Assembly: GCA_002337055.1 (NCBI GenBank)
Contig: DDFG01000005.1
Coordinates: 75,037-139,036, forward strand
DNA: 64,000 nt
Source: Betaproteobacteria bacterium UBA1934
Lineage (GTDB): Bacteria > Pseudomonadota > Gammaproteobacteria > Burkholderiales > Rhodocyclaceae
Direction: 5' to 3'
The notes beneath the pieces are model-generated. The model made no database searches, was not told where the DNA came from, and saw only the letters and a program-made list of their open reading frames with translations. Position 1 is the first letter of the stretch; each line of letters opens with the position of its first letter. Position numbers and translations under genes: made by a program. Shown piece by piece: positions 35,883 through 45,764 of this stretch.

Positions 35883-35911
35883 ATTGTACTTAGCGCAATT
35901 GATTAACACAA
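35883..35911 (-). promoter_or_regulatory. Sigma70-type promoter of the Ig-like lipoprotein gene
   Basis: On the minus strand, TTGTGT (35906-35911), a 17-base spacer, TACAAT (35883-35888). It would start a leader of about 80 bases before the ATG at 35796. Confidence 0.5.
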
Positions 35912-35971
35912 GTCGGAAACATGTTGATTTTTTTAAATTCATTGCGTTTTTCCAACACCTCGATGATTGCA

Positions 35972-37417
35972 TCAAGCCGTCCCGCCGACAGTCAGGCCAT
36001 CGATGCGCAACGTAGGCTGGCCGACACCGACAGGCACACTCTGGCCTTCCTTGCCGCAGGTGCCGACACCGGGATCAAGTTGCAGATCGCTTCCAATCAT
36101 CGAAACACGCGTCAAAGCGTCGGGGCCGTTGCCGATCAGCGTCGCCCCCTTGATGGGCCGCGTGATGACGCCGTCTTCAATCAGATAGGCCTCGCTCATC
36201 GAAAAAACAAACTTGCCGTTGGTGATATCGACCTGACCGCCGCCGAAATTGGCAGCATAAAGCCCCTTCTTGACCGATCGAATGATTTCCTCGGGATCGT
36301 GCGGGCCTGCGACCATGGTCGTATTGGTCATCCGAGGCAAAGGCAGGTGGGCAAACGATTCGCGACGGCCGTTTCCGGTGGGCGCCACTCCCATCAGGCG
36401 AGCATTCAGGCTGTCCTGCATGTAGCCTTTCAGGATGCCATCGTCGATGAGCACTGTGCGTTGCGTCGGGTTGCCTTCGTCGTCGATGGTCAGCGACCCG
36501 CGCCGTTCCGGCAGAGTACCGTCGTCGACCACCGTCACACCCGGTGCGGCGACGCGCTCGCCCACCCGTCCGGCAAAAGCGGAACTGCCCTTGCGGTTGA
36601 AATCGCCTTCCAGCCCGTGACCGACCGCTTCGTGCAGCAGGATACCCGGCCAGCCCGACCCGAGCACCACCGTCATCTGGCCGGCCGGCGCGGGCGAGGC
36701 GTTCAGGTTGGTCACCGCCTGATGAACCGCCTGACCGGCGTAGCGGCGCAAGGCTTCGTCGTCGAACCGACGGTAATCGAAGCGGCCACCCCCACCGGCA
36801 CCGCCCTGCTCGCGCCGCCCATTTTCTTCGACAATGACCGAGACCGAAACGCGCACCAGCGGCCGGATATCGGCCGCCAACCGGCCGTCGGAGCCAGCCA
36901 CCAGCACGATTTCGACTTCGCCGGCGAGCGAGGCCATGACCTGCACGACGCGCGGGTCGACGGCGCGCGCAAACCCTTCAAGCCGCTCCAGCAACCTGAC
37001 TTTTTCTTCCGCCGCCAGCGAAGGCAGCGGATCGCAACCCAGGTAAAGAGGCGCTGGCAACGCCGTCGGACCGAGCACCGGCAGGGTGCCGCTCTGCCCG
37101 GCGGCGGCGATGGCCCGCACGGAACGCGCGGCGTCGCTCAAAGCGCGGGCGCTGATATCGTCTGAATAGGCGAAAGCGGTCTTCTCACCGGCAATCGCCC
37201 GCACGCCAACCCCCTGGTCGATGGAAAAACTGCCCGACTTGACGATGCCTTCGTCCAGACTCCACGCCTCCGAACGGCTGTACTGGAAATAAAGGTCGGC
37301 GTAATCGACATGATGCGAACAGACCTGTCCCAGCGTGCGGACGATATCCTGGCGGGAGAGATCAAAGGGCGCGAGCAGCAGAGATTCAGCCTCGCGGAGG
37401 GATGCATTCGGGTTCAT
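35972..37417 (-). CDS. tldD: Metalloprotease TldD
   Basis: A 481-residue metalloprotease subunit that with TldE (PmbA) processes peptides such as microcin B17 and modulates the CcdA antitoxin. [20 protein letters not shown] holds the HExxxH zinc site (His262 and His266). The N-terminal [24 protein letters not shown] and AFAYSDDIS, and the C-terminal [23 protein letters not shown] and [25 protein letters not shown] segments are all conserved. No TldE gene is in the window. It ends a same-strand group yhdP-nitrilase-tldD, an order common in Beta- and Gammaproteobacteria. Confidence 0.96.
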   Translation of the reverse strand: MNPNASLREAESLLLAPFDLSRQDIVRTLGQVCSHHVDYADLYFQYSRSEAWSLDEGIVKSGSFSIDQGVGVRAIAGEKTAFAYSDDISARALSDAARSVRAIAAAGQSGTLPVLGPTALPAPLYLGCDPLPSLAAEEKVRLLERLEGFARAVDPRVVQVMASLAGEVEIVLVAGSDGRLAADIRPLVRVSVSVIVEENGRREQGGAGGGGRFDYRRFDDEALRRYAGQAVHQAVTNLNASPAPAGQMTVVLGSGWPGILLHEAVGHGLEGDFNRKGSSAFAGRVGERVAAPGVTVVDDGTLPERRGSLTIDDEGNPTQRTVLIDDGILKGYMQDSLNARLMGVAPTGNGRRESFAHLPLPRMTNTTMVAGPHDPEEIIRSVKKGLYAANFGGGQVDITNGKFVFSMSEAYLIEDGVITRPIKGATLIGNGPDALTRVSMIGSDLQLDPGVGTCGKEGQSVPVGVGQPTLRIDGLTVGGTA

Positions 37418-37426
37418 TCTGTTTCC

Positions 37427-38233
37427 TTACAGCTTGCGATGCCGGAGCGCCGGCAGGTTGTTCCGCACATGCCGGATGCGCGCCGGATCAAATTCGGCGA
37501 CGATCACGCCCGGCCCCTTATCGAGCCGGGCGACAATATCGCCCCAGGGGTCCACGATCATGCTGTTGCCATGGGTCACGCGCCCGTTTTCATGCGTCCC
37601 GCCCTGACCGGCGGCCAGCACATAGCACTGATTCTCGATGGCACGGGCGCGCAGCAGTACTTCCCAGTGCGCCCGTCCGGTGGTTTCGGTAAAGGCCGCC
37701 GGCATCAGGATCAGATCGACCTCGCCAGCTTGCCGGTAGAGTTCGGGAAAGCGCAGATCGTAACAGATCGACAAGGCGATGCGCCCAAACGACGTGTCCG
37801 CTACCTTCGGCATCTCACCGGGTTCGATGAACAGCGCCTCTTCGTAGCGCTCCTGACCGTTATCGAAACTGAACAGATGCAGTTTGTCGTAGCGCGCCAC
37901 GCACACGCCTGTCGGATCGAACATCAGCAGGCTGTTGCGCATCTTGCGCCGTGCTTCGGCGCGCAGCGGAATGGAGCCCGCCACCAGCCAGAGACCATGG
38001 CGAACAGCCGTTTCCGCCAGCCACGACTGAATCGGTCCAGTGCCAAAATCCTCGCGCGCCTGCAACCGTTCGCGGTCGGCTGCCCCGATGATCGGAAAGT
38101 ACTCGGGCAGCAACACCAGGCGCGCCCCCGCCTCCACCGCCTCAGCCACGAGTTCGCCGGCGATCGCCAGGTTTTCTGCCACACGCGGGCCGGAAACCAT
38201 CTGGATGGCGGCAATCCGCACTGTTTCGGTCAT
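37427..38233 (-). CDS. Nitrilase-superfamily amidase (Nit1/deaminated glutathione amidase type)
   Basis: A 268-residue carbon-nitrogen hydrolase with the complete Glu-Lys-Cys triad: Glu44 in LLPEYFP, Lys117 in YDKLHLF and Cys157 in ICYDLRFPEL. EALFIEPGE and LRARAIENQCYVLAAGQGG are typical of the Nit1/YafV-like branch, in which deaminated glutathione amidase cleans up a side product of transaminases. The specific substrate is inferred from the branch. The ATG overlaps the yhdP stop (ATGA) and tldD follows nine bases after the stop, so the three are one operon. Confidence 0.9.
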   Translation of the reverse strand: MTETVRIAAIQMVSGPRVAENLAIAGELVAEAVEAGARLVLLPEYFPIIGAADRERLQAREDFGTGPIQSWLAETAVRHGLWLVAGSIPLRAEARRKMRNSLLMFDPTGVCVARYDKLHLFSFDNGQERYEEALFIEPGEMPKVADTSFGRIALSICYDLRFPELYRQAGEVDLILMPAAFTETTGRAHWEVLLRARAIENQCYVLAAGQGGTHENGRVTHGNSMIVDPWGDIVARLDKGPGVIVAEFDPARIRHVRNNLPALRHRKL

Positions 38234-41200
38234 CTGCCTTCGTTCCTCGACGGGGCCGCATTCGGAGCAGATGCGCCAGCAGGCGAACTGCCGTGTTCTT
38301 CGGTCGGCGTCGCCTGCCCCAGCTTTTCGACCTTGGGATCAACCCAACTGCCAGTGACGTGGTACTGGAACGCGAAAATCTTGTTGAGCGGATTTTGCAG
38401 CACCTTGTTGGCCAGCAACGCCACCGCCCCGATGACCGGGTGCGCCAGCGCAGCGGCACCCACCGCAGCCACGGCGCCCATTTCCGGCTGCACGGTTACC
38501 ACGATATCCTGCGTTTCCTGTTTGATGTCGGCCTCGCCCCTCATCAGAATGCGGGTGGAAGGGCCGTCTATACGCAGATCCTCGGCCGTTCGGACGACGC
38601 CGTTCTTGATCGCCAGTTTCGCGTCGATAGTGTCAAAAGCCAATCCCTCGCTGAAAATATCCCGAAAATCGAGGGTCAGGCGGCGCGGCAGGGATTGCAG
38701 CGAAAGCAAGCCAAGTAGCTTGCCGATCCCGGGTTCGAGCTTGGCGAATTGGCCCTTTTCCGCCCGTAGTTTCATATCGCCACTCAGCGAAGGATAGTGG
38801 ATGGTGGTCAGCCCGCCATTCCAGCCCAGGCTGCCCTGCAAGCTGGCCGTGCCGCGACGGACAGCATTAACATAGCCAAAGCGCTCGAGAAGTTTGCCAA
38901 CGTCATTGGCATGCAGCTCGAAATCCATCTGCGAGCGCTGGGCACCCTGAGGCTGCCATTGCCCCTTGCCCTTCAGACTTCCGTCCGGATTTTGCACCGC
39001 GAAAGCATCCAGCAGCCAGATGCCGCGCTCGTTGTGAGCGCGCGACTCGAGCTTGCCGATTTTCTTTCCCCCCAGCGTCAGATCAGCAATCTGGATATCC
39101 AGACCGGGGTATCCCTCACCCGTCTCGACCACCTTTTCTGCGCCGACGGTCGCAGGACCTGCCGTCGCGCTGGCGACAGGCCTCGCCGTTTGCCCCGCAG
39201 CCGACCCGGTCGATGTTTCGGCAGGCAGGTACAAGCGTTTCAGATTGGCTTTCAACAAACCTTTGCCGGTATTTAGCCAGTTCAGTTCCCCTTCCGCTTC
39301 CTGTGCCTTGAGTGCGATCTGCCATCCGTTGTCGCGCACCTGCGCCAACAGGTCGACCTGATTGAATTCCCGCTCGAAAAAATGCAGCTGGGGCGTTTTC
39401 ACGGCCACTTGCAACGTGACCGATCCTGACACGGGCACGCCGCTGGCTGCACCCGATCTACCCAACGCCCGCCGCCACAAGTCGGCATCAATGCGTGGCA
39501 AGGTCACCGCCGCCAGCACGCCTCTGGCCGGCAAGGCCGGCAGGACACCACCCACTGCCAGCGCCCCTCGCTCGATTTGCATGCCGTCACCTTCGCGCCG
39601 CCGCAGCAGCACGCCCTCGCCAAGACCTCGCACCACCACGCGAATCTGGTCGCGTTCCCGCCCATCCCGGGCCGGCAGACCCGCCACGGCGGTCTTCTCG
39701 ACACGCAACGGCCAAGTGTCGTGCGCGGACTTGTTGAAAGGCTCAGGCAGACTGGAAGAAATGCCCATCAGGTTCGATTCGAAGGCGAATTCGGCCGTCT
39801 TTTTGCGCACGCGAATCTCGCCGCGCCAGGCGGTCTGCCCGGAGAGATCGTCGAACAAGGGTGTATCAATCAGTTTGCGCAATTCCTTGGCGACCAGGCC
39901 GCCGCTCATCGACACCGTGACTTTTTCGCCCTCGTTTTTGACCGCCAGGTGCATGGGCGCGCCAAAGACAACCCCATTGATGTCGGGCGCCACCACCGAA
40001 TTGCCGGTAAATGCCAACTTGCCGTTCACCTGCGTCACCGGCGGCAAGCCAGGTACGGCTTGCACCTGATTGTTAGCGAACTGGTACTCGCCCTGGACGT
40101 GGGTATCGCGCGCGCGGCGCAAAGGCACATCGAGGCGGAGCGCCAGTTTGCCGGCGCCAGTGGCGCGCATGTCGTCGGTCATGTGATTGATGGCATCGGC
40201 CACCGGACTGCGCATGATAAAGCTGAGAAAGTCGGCGGTTTGGCCTTCCACCTGGCCATTGACCAGCAGCATTTCCTCGGCCGCTTCAAAACTGGGAATC
40301 TCGGCCACTGCCCGCATGATGCGGGTGCCAAGAATGCGCCCCTGGCTGGCCTCCACACGCATTCCCTCGCCGAAGCTGAGATCGGCGTCGACACCCTCGA
40401 TCTGGGGCCAGCCACGTGCGTAGTCGATGATGACGTTGCGCGCCTTGGCGGTGATCTGAAAGACGCCCTGTTTCTTGTCCTTGAATGGAAAATGGCGCAA
40501 ATCGCCCTTCAAGGTAAGACGGGCGTCACTCGCGGTGCCGGCAACGATGCCTTGTTTCAGCCACTGGCGGGTATCGGCATTGACGACGTGCGGCATGTAA
40601 CGCCAGACCGCCGGCCCGCTAGCGCGCGAAAGCCCGGCCGTTAGATCGATGACGCCCGGTCCCTCGCCGTCGTTGCGATAGCTGCCTTGCGCCGAACCCG
40701 CCGCATCCTGGCTGGCGAATTCGAGTTTGTCGAGCTTGGCCTCGATGTGCTTTCCGTCAATTTTCCAAGTCGCTTTGCCGCGCAATTCATCAAAAGCCAG
40801 TCGAGGTTCCGGAAAGACGGAAGGCAGATCGAGGCTAGACACCTTGCTTTCCACTACCAGACGCCCGCCGCGCTCATTGGCCTCGACCTCCCCGGTCAGG
40901 CCATCCGCACCGGGAAAATAGCCCGAGGCGAGCATGCCCAGGTCGCGAAAACGGGCGTGGATCGCATACTGGCGCAGCTGCTCGCCCTCCAGTCCCCACA
41001 TGGTCTTGAGTTCGGAGACGCGGCCGCGCGGCTGGTGCGTCGACAGCAACTCGCGGCTGCGCGCATCGAGTGGCAGATAAGCGGCCAGTCGCTGAAGCAG
41101 ATCAAGATCGATATAGTTGGCTTGTGCGCTGCCGTTTGTCAGGCCCCCGACCGCGCGCCATTCTGCTGAAAAGTCGGTGGGCGGGATGCGGATGCCGTCG

Positions 41201-42231
41201 CGCGTGGACAACTCGACCTTCTGGCCGCTCACATGCCAGCCGCCCTTGCGCAAACGCCCTTCGACACGGCCGCGCATATCGGTCAAATCGAGCTGCGGCA
41301 GATCCTTGCCCAAGCGGATGCGCACGTCTTCCAGCGCGAGATCGGCGGTCGCGCTGCCCTCGCCCTCTCGCCAGTCGCCCCAAACCCGCAGGGCACCCCT
41401 TCCTTGCTGCAGCTGCACGGGGTAATCCAGCCAGTGAGCCCAACCGGCCAGATCGGCATAATCGAGTTCGGCGTACAGTTTGCCTGAGAGCTTCTCCCAT
41501 TCGCCCAGCGAATCGCCAATGACATCGCCACGCAGATCAATGCGCGCGGCCAGATGCGGCGGCGGCACGGCTGAAAGACCGAATAGATGATGGCTGCCGC
41601 GATTATCGAGGGCAAACTGCAAGTCTTCCAGGATCAAAGGCGGCGCCCTTCGCTTCTGGTCTTCCCACACGATGGTGGCGTCGCGCACGCGAATCCGCCT
41701 TTGCTCAAGCAACCAGTCGGCCAGTGCCGGATCAGCCTCGCCTTCGGCCGCCAAGCCGGCGATGGTGATTCGGCCGGCATCATCGCGCCGCATGTGCAAG
41801 ACCGGGCCTTCGATTTCGAGCAAGGCCAGAATCGGTCGCCATCGCCACAGCGTGTGCCACGACAGCACGCTGCCGACTCGCATGAAAGTCAGCGCGGGCT
41901 GGCCATTGCGATCCTCGAGACGGACACCGTTCAGTTCCAGCCGGGGATTGATGCCCTCCCAAGTGGCCGCCAGCCGGTCGATCCGCACCGACATGCCGAT
42001 GGCGCGGCTTGCCGCCTGCTCGATTTCGGCCTGATGCCCGACAACCTGCGGCAACACAGCGTAGCGCAACACCAGGATCAACGCGACAAAGGCAAAATAC
42101 GCCGTCAGTGCCGCCACACCCAGCCACTTCAGCGCACATCGGACGCCCGGTTTGGCAAGCAGGCGCCACAGCCACCGAAAGCGGTGGGCAACGAAAGCGC
42201 GCAATTCGTCACGCTGTAAAGCTTGTGTCAC
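38230..42231 (-). CDS. yhdP: YhdP family AsmA-like protein
   Basis: A 1333-residue AsmA-like protein of the TIGR02099/YhdP family. One N-terminal transmembrane helix (about residues 36-62, with LTAYFAFVALILVLRYAVL) anchors a very long periplasmic beta-rich groove that ends near the outer membrane. Conserved parts are INPRLELNGVRLEDRNG near 90, YMPHVVNADTRQWLKQGIV near 550, the DUF3971 strands, and the AsmA C-terminal end with DGPSTRILMRGEADIKQETQDI. The family moves phospholipid toward the outer membrane. The start is GTG at 42231; no closer ATG fits the helix. Length is typical. Confidence 0.93.
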   Translation of the reverse strand: MTQALQRDELRAFVAHRFRWLWRLLAKPGVRCALKWLGVAALTAYFAFVALILVLRYAVLPQVVGHQAEIEQAASRAIGMSVRIDRLAATWEGINPRLELNGVRLEDRNGQPALTFMRVGSVLSWHTLWRWRPILALLEIEGPVLHMRRDDAGRITIAGLAAEGEADPALADWLLEQRRIRVRDATIVWEDQKRRAPPLILEDLQFALDNRGSHHLFGLSAVPPPHLAARIDLRGDVIGDSLGEWEKLSGKLYAELDYADLAGWAHWLDYPVQLQQGRGALRVWGDWREGEGSATADLALEDVRIRLGKDLPQLDLTDMRGRVEGRLRKGGWHVSGQKVELSTRDGIRIPPTDFSAEWRAVGGLTNGSAQANYIDLDLLQRLAAYLPLDARSRELLSTHQPRGRVSELKTMWGLEGEQLRQYAIHARFRDLGMLASGYFPGADGLTGEVEANERGGRLVVESKVSSLDLPSVFPEPRLAFDELRGKATWKIDGKHIEAKLDKLEFASQDAAGSAQGSYRNDGEGPGVIDLTAGLSRASGPAVWRYMPHVVNADTRQWLKQGIVAGTASDARLTLKGDLRHFPFKDKKQGVFQITAKARNVIIDYARGWPQIEGVDADLSFGEGMRVEASQGRILGTRIMRAVAEIPSFEAAEEMLLVNGQVEGQTADFLSFIMRSPVADAINHMTDDMRATGAGKLALRLDVPLRRARDTHVQGEYQFANNQVQAVPGLPPVTQVNGKLAFTGNSVVAPDINGVVFGAPMHLAVKNEGEKVTVSMSGGLVAKELRKLIDTPLFDDLSGQTAWRGEIRVRKKTAEFAFESNLMGISSSLPEPFNKSAHDTWPLRVEKTAVAGLPARDGRERDQIRVVVRGLGEGVLLRRREGDGMQIERGALAVGGVLPALPARGVLAAVTLPRIDADLWRRALGRSGAASGVPVSGSVTLQVAVKTPQLHFFEREFNQVDLLAQVRDNGWQIALKAQEAEGELNWLNTGKGLLKANLKRLYLPAETSTGSAAGQTARPVASATAGPATVGAEKVVETGEGYPGLDIQIADLTLGGKKIGKLESRAHNERGIWLLDAFAVQNPDGSLKGKGQWQPQGAQRSQMDFELHANDVGKLLERFGYVNAVRRGTASLQGSLGWNGGLTTIHYPSLSGDMKLRAEKGQFAKLEPGIGKLLGLLSLQSLPRRLTLDFRDIFSEGLAFDTIDAKLAIKNGVVRTAEDLRIDGPSTRILMRGEADIKQETQDIVVTVQPEMGAVAAVGAAALAHPVIGAVALLANKVLQNPLNKIFAFQYHVTGSWVDPKVEKLGQATPTEEHGSSPAGASAPNAAPSRNEGR

Positions 42232-42268
42232 CCTCTATCCGTTTCTGCCGGTCTTGATCGGCCATTTT

Positions 42269-42298
42269 TTGCCAAGGTGGCTCCCGGCTCACTACAAT
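42269..42298 (+). promoter_or_regulatory. Sigma70-type promoter of glnE
   Basis: TTGCCA (42269-42274), an 18-base spacer and TACAAT (42293-42298), 49 bases before the glnE ATG. A second TACAAT at 42308-42313 is close by and could be an alternative -10. Confidence 0.5.
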
Positions 42299-42347
42299 CG
42301 GTTGAAATACAATTTCCCCATTCTATCCTGACCCGTCCAGGCACGAC

Positions 42348-45044
42348 ATGACTCCCACCTTTTGCGCCGCTTGGCAACCCGCTCTCGACCTCAGTCCCTT
42401 TCTGCGTCGCCTGCTGACCGCCCGGCCGGAGCTGGCCGCGAGAGTGGCCGCCCTGTGGGAGGTGCCGCTAAGCGAGGACGTGCTGCGGGCCGGCCTGTCG
42501 CCGGAACCGCCGGATGAAGTTGCGTTGAAAGGCACGCTCCGGCGCGTGCGCCAACTTGCCATGGCCGTGGTGGGACTGCGCGACCTGACGGGACGCGCCC
42601 CACTGGCTGAGGTAGTGGAAAGCATGAGCATGCTTGCCGACGTGACGACCAATTTCGCACTCGACTGGCACCATCGCCAGCTCGCTGCCCAGACCGGGGA
42701 GCCGCTCGACAGTCAAGGACAACCGCAACGCCTGATCGTCATCGGCATGGGCAAACTCGGCGGGCGAGAGCTGAACGTCTCTTCTGACGTCGATTACATT
42801 TTTGTCTACCCGGAAGAGGGACACACCGCCGGGCCACGCGTCATTGACAACTACGATTTCTTTACCCGCCTCGGACGCAGACTGATCGCCGCCTTGAACG
42901 ACCTTACCGACGAAGGCCAGGTCTTCCGCGTGGACATGCGGCTACGCCCGAACGGGGATTCCGGCCCGCTGGTCGGGTCGCTCGATGCGCTGGAAAATTA
43001 TTTCATCGCGCAGGGTCGCGAATGGGAGCGTTACGCCTGGATCAAGGGCCGCATCATGAATACCGGCGCCAATGCGCAACCCGCCTGGATGGAGGCGCTG
43101 CGCCGTATTGCGCACCCCTTCGTTTATCGCAAATACCTCGATTTCGGCGCTATCAACGCGATGCGCGATCTGCACGCGCAGATCCGACGCGAAGTGGCGC
43201 GCAAGGACAGAGCGGACCACATCAAGCTCGGCCCCGGCGGCATCCGCGAAATCGAATTCATTGCGCAGGTCTTTCAGTTGATCCGGGGTGGCTGCGATCC
43301 GCTCCTGCGTGTCAGGCCTACGCTGTCGGTGCTCGCGCAACTGGCCGAGCGCCAGTTGATCTCCCGCGACACCGAACAGGCACTGCGTGCAGCCTATCTC
43401 TTCCTGCGCCGGCTCGAACACCGGCTGCAATGGGTGGAAGACCAGCAAACACACATGTTGCCGACGACGCCGGGAGATCAGGCAACTATCGCCCGTGCCA
43501 TGGGTTACGACGACTGGACTGGCATGTTGGCCGAACTCGACCGTCACCGCCAGGGTGTGGCAAGGCAGTTCGAGCAGGTGTTTTCAGACCCGATCGACGG
43601 CGAACACGCCCTGACCGGGCTGTGGCTGGGACAACTCGATGCCGAAAACGAAATTGCCACTCTCTTCGCCTACGGCATTCGTCAACCGCTGGAAGCGGTG
43701 GCCAGACTGGCCACGCTACGCCAATCCGGTCGGTATCAGCAACTCCCGGCCAGCAACCGCGAACGCCTTGATGCGCTCGGCCCGCGCCTGATCGAAGCGG
43801 CGTCCGGCACCGCGAACCCGGACGCCACGCTGACCCGGGGTTTGAATTTTCTGGAGACCATCAGCCGGCGCGGCGCCTATTTGTCGCTGCTGCAACAATA
43901 CCCGCTGGCACTGAAGAAAGTGGCGGACGTAGTTGGCGCCTCGTCGTGGGCGGCCGAATATCTGACCCGGCATCCGTTGCTGCTCGACGAACTGCTGGAC
44001 CCGCGCCTGATGGAGACGGCCACCGACTGGACCGCGTTTCGCACAGACCTGCGGACCGCACTGGAAAACGAACGCGGCGACGCCGAACGGGAAATGGATG
44101 TTCTGCGCGAAATTCACCATGCGCAGGTATTCCGGCTGCTGGTGCAAGACATTGCCGGCCTGCATACCATCGAGCGCATTTCCGATCATTTGACTGAACT
44201 GGCCGACATCATGATCGGCGAAACGCTGTCGTTGGTGTGGCAAAAGATCGCGCGCCGTCACCGTGACACCCCCCGGTTCGCGATCATCGGTTACGGCAAG
44301 CTGGGCGGCAAGGAACTGGGTTATGCCTCCGATCTCGACATGGTGTATCTGTACGAAGACGACCACCCCGACGCCAGCGAGAACTACATGCGGCTGGGTC
44401 AGCGGCTCAACACCTGGCTCTCCAGCCAGACCGCCGCCGGCGTCCTGTTCGAGGCCGACCTGCGCCTGCGTCCGAACGGCGAATCGGGCTTGTTGGCGGT
44501 CTCTATCGACGCCTTTCGCGATTACCAGCTGCAGCACGCCTGGGTGTGGGAGCATCAAGCCCTGACGCGGGCGCGTTTTTGCGCGGGAGATGCCGCCATC
44601 GGGCAGCGCTTCGAGGCAATCCGCCGAGAGATTCTCTGCCAGCCGCGCGACCTCGATCACCTGCGCGAAGAAGTGCTGACCATGCGCCAGCGCATGTTGG
44701 GCGAGCACGCCTCGACCGTCGAAGGTGAATTCGATCTTAAACAGGATGCAGGCGGAATCATCGACGTCGAATTCATCGTCCAGTATCTGGTGCTCGGGTA
44801 CGCCCACCGCTTTCCGCAACTGACCGGGAATCTCGGCAACATCGCACTGCTCGCCATCGCCGCCGATTGCGGCCTGATCGACCGGAATCAGGCTGATGCC
44901 GTCCGCACGGCGTACCGCGAATATCGGCGCCTGCAACACCTCAACCGGCTCAATGCCCAGCCCTCGGCACGACTGGCCAGCGCGGTTCTACACCCGCATA
45001 TCACTGCCGTAACCACGCTCTGGCGCGCTGTTTTCGGACAATAA
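42348..45044 (+). CDS. glnE: Bifunctional glutamine synthetase adenylyltransferase/adenylyl-removing enzyme
   Basis: An 898-residue enzyme that adds AMP to glutamine synthetase (lowering its activity) and removes it, in response to PII and glutamine. Two nucleotidyltransferase domains are visible. The N-terminal AR domain has GMGKLGGRELNVSSDVDYIFVY (about 131-152), and the C-terminal AT domain has GYGKLGGKELGYASDLDMVYLY (about 645-666). Both keep the acidic metal ligands. It ends in the PII-linked helical region. It is a little shorter than the 940-residue E. coli enzyme, with a shorter N-terminus. Own promoter upstream; converges on mscL. Confidence 0.97.
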   Translation: MTPTFCAAWQPALDLSPFLRRLLTARPELAARVAALWEVPLSEDVLRAGLSPEPPDEVALKGTLRRVRQLAMAVVGLRDLTGRAPLAEVVESMSMLADVTTNFALDWHHRQLAAQTGEPLDSQGQPQRLIVIGMGKLGGRELNVSSDVDYIFVYPEEGHTAGPRVIDNYDFFTRLGRRLIAALNDLTDEGQVFRVDMRLRPNGDSGPLVGSLDALENYFIAQGREWERYAWIKGRIMNTGANAQPAWMEALRRIAHPFVYRKYLDFGAINAMRDLHAQIRREVARKDRADHIKLGPGGIREIEFIAQVFQLIRGGCDPLLRVRPTLSVLAQLAERQLISRDTEQALRAAYLFLRRLEHRLQWVEDQQTHMLPTTPGDQATIARAMGYDDWTGMLAELDRHRQGVARQFEQVFSDPIDGEHALTGLWLGQLDAENEIATLFAYGIRQPLEAVARLATLRQSGRYQQLPASNRERLDALGPRLIEAASGTANPDATLTRGLNFLETISRRGAYLSLLQQYPLALKKVADVVGASSWAAEYLTRHPLLLDELLDPRLMETATDWTAFRTDLRTALENERGDAEREMDVLREIHHAQVFRLLVQDIAGLHTIERISDHLTELADIMIGETLSLVWQKIARRHRDTPRFAIIGYGKLGGKELGYASDLDMVYLYEDDHPDASENYMRLGQRLNTWLSSQTAAGVLFEADLRLRPNGESGLLAVSIDAFRDYQLQHAWVWEHQALTRARFCAGDAAIGQRFEAIRREILCQPRDLDHLREEVLTMRQRMLGEHASTVEGEFDLKQDAGGIIDVEFIVQYLVLGYAHRFPQLTGNLGNIALLAIAADCGLIDRNQADAVRTAYREYRRLQHLNRLNAQPSARLASAVLHPHITAVTTLWRAVFGQ

Positions 45045-45047
45045 TAA

Positions 45048-45075
45048 CCCCGCCGGACGGTAGCGCCGGGCGGGG
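45048..45075 (-). terminator. Terminator between glnE and mscL
   Basis: CCCCGCC (45048-45054) can pair with GGCGGGG (45069-45075). Read on the minus strand the hairpin is followed by TTATTATTG, so it best fits the mscL transcript. Confidence 0.5.
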
Positions 45076-45124
45076 ACGAAAACCTGTGTCTGCACCGCCG
45101 GCAACGGCGGCGCAGATTGGGAAG

Positions 45125-45547
45125 CTATTTCTTCAGCGAGTCGCGAATTTCACGAAGCAACAACACATCTTCGGGCGTCGGCGGCGGTTCGGCAGGGGCC
45201 GGTGCAGGCTCGGCGCGCTTCATCTTATTGATGAGCTTAATCGCCATGAAGATCGCCAACGCAATGATTGTAAAATCGATGACAGTGTTGATGAAGACGC
45301 CGTATTTGACAAGTGGAGCACCAGCCTTTTCGGCCGCGTCGAGCGAATCGAATACCTTGTCACCCAGATTTAGGTACAGGTGTCTGAAATCAACCCCACC
45401 CACCATGCGCCCAACAATTGGCATGACGATATCCTTGACCAGCGAATCGACGATCTTCTGGAAGGCGCCACCGATGATCACCCCAACCGCCAAGTCGATA
45501 ACATTCCCGCGCATGGCGAATTCTTTGAATTCTTTTACAAAGCTCAT
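45125..45547 (-). CDS. mscL: Large-conductance mechanosensitive channel
   Basis: A 140-residue channel that opens under membrane tension to release osmolytes on hypo-osmotic shock. [29 protein letters not shown] is the strongly conserved N-terminal amphipathic helix and TM1 (gate). [27 protein letters not shown] is TM2. The proline/alanine linker and C-terminal helix ending [12 protein letters not shown] complete the family architecture. ATG 45547 is preceded by GGAGGAATT; the in-frame ATG at 45613 adds a non-homologous leader and was not chosen. Confidence 0.97.
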   Translation of the reverse strand: MSFVKEFKEFAMRGNVIDLAVGVIIGGAFQKIVDSLVKDIVMPIVGRMVGGVDFRHLYLNLGDKVFDSLDAAEKAGAPLVKYGVFINTVIDFTIIALAIFMAIKLINKMKRAEPAPAPAEPPPTPEDVLLLREIRDSLKK

Positions 45548-45764
45548 AATTCCTCCGAACTGGATATAACTGGATCGATATTGCCGGGAAAGCCGCCAGG
45601 GTGGCGTGTACACCCCATTTTGGTTTCACTTTTTATCGAAACCATGTGCATAATAGGCGAAAAAAAAGATTTGCAATACAGCATGGGGGATTATTTGCCA
45701 CAGTCTGACCATTTCCTGGGTATTTCGCCCGGTTTCGGCAACACCCCGCAGGACGGGCCATCCG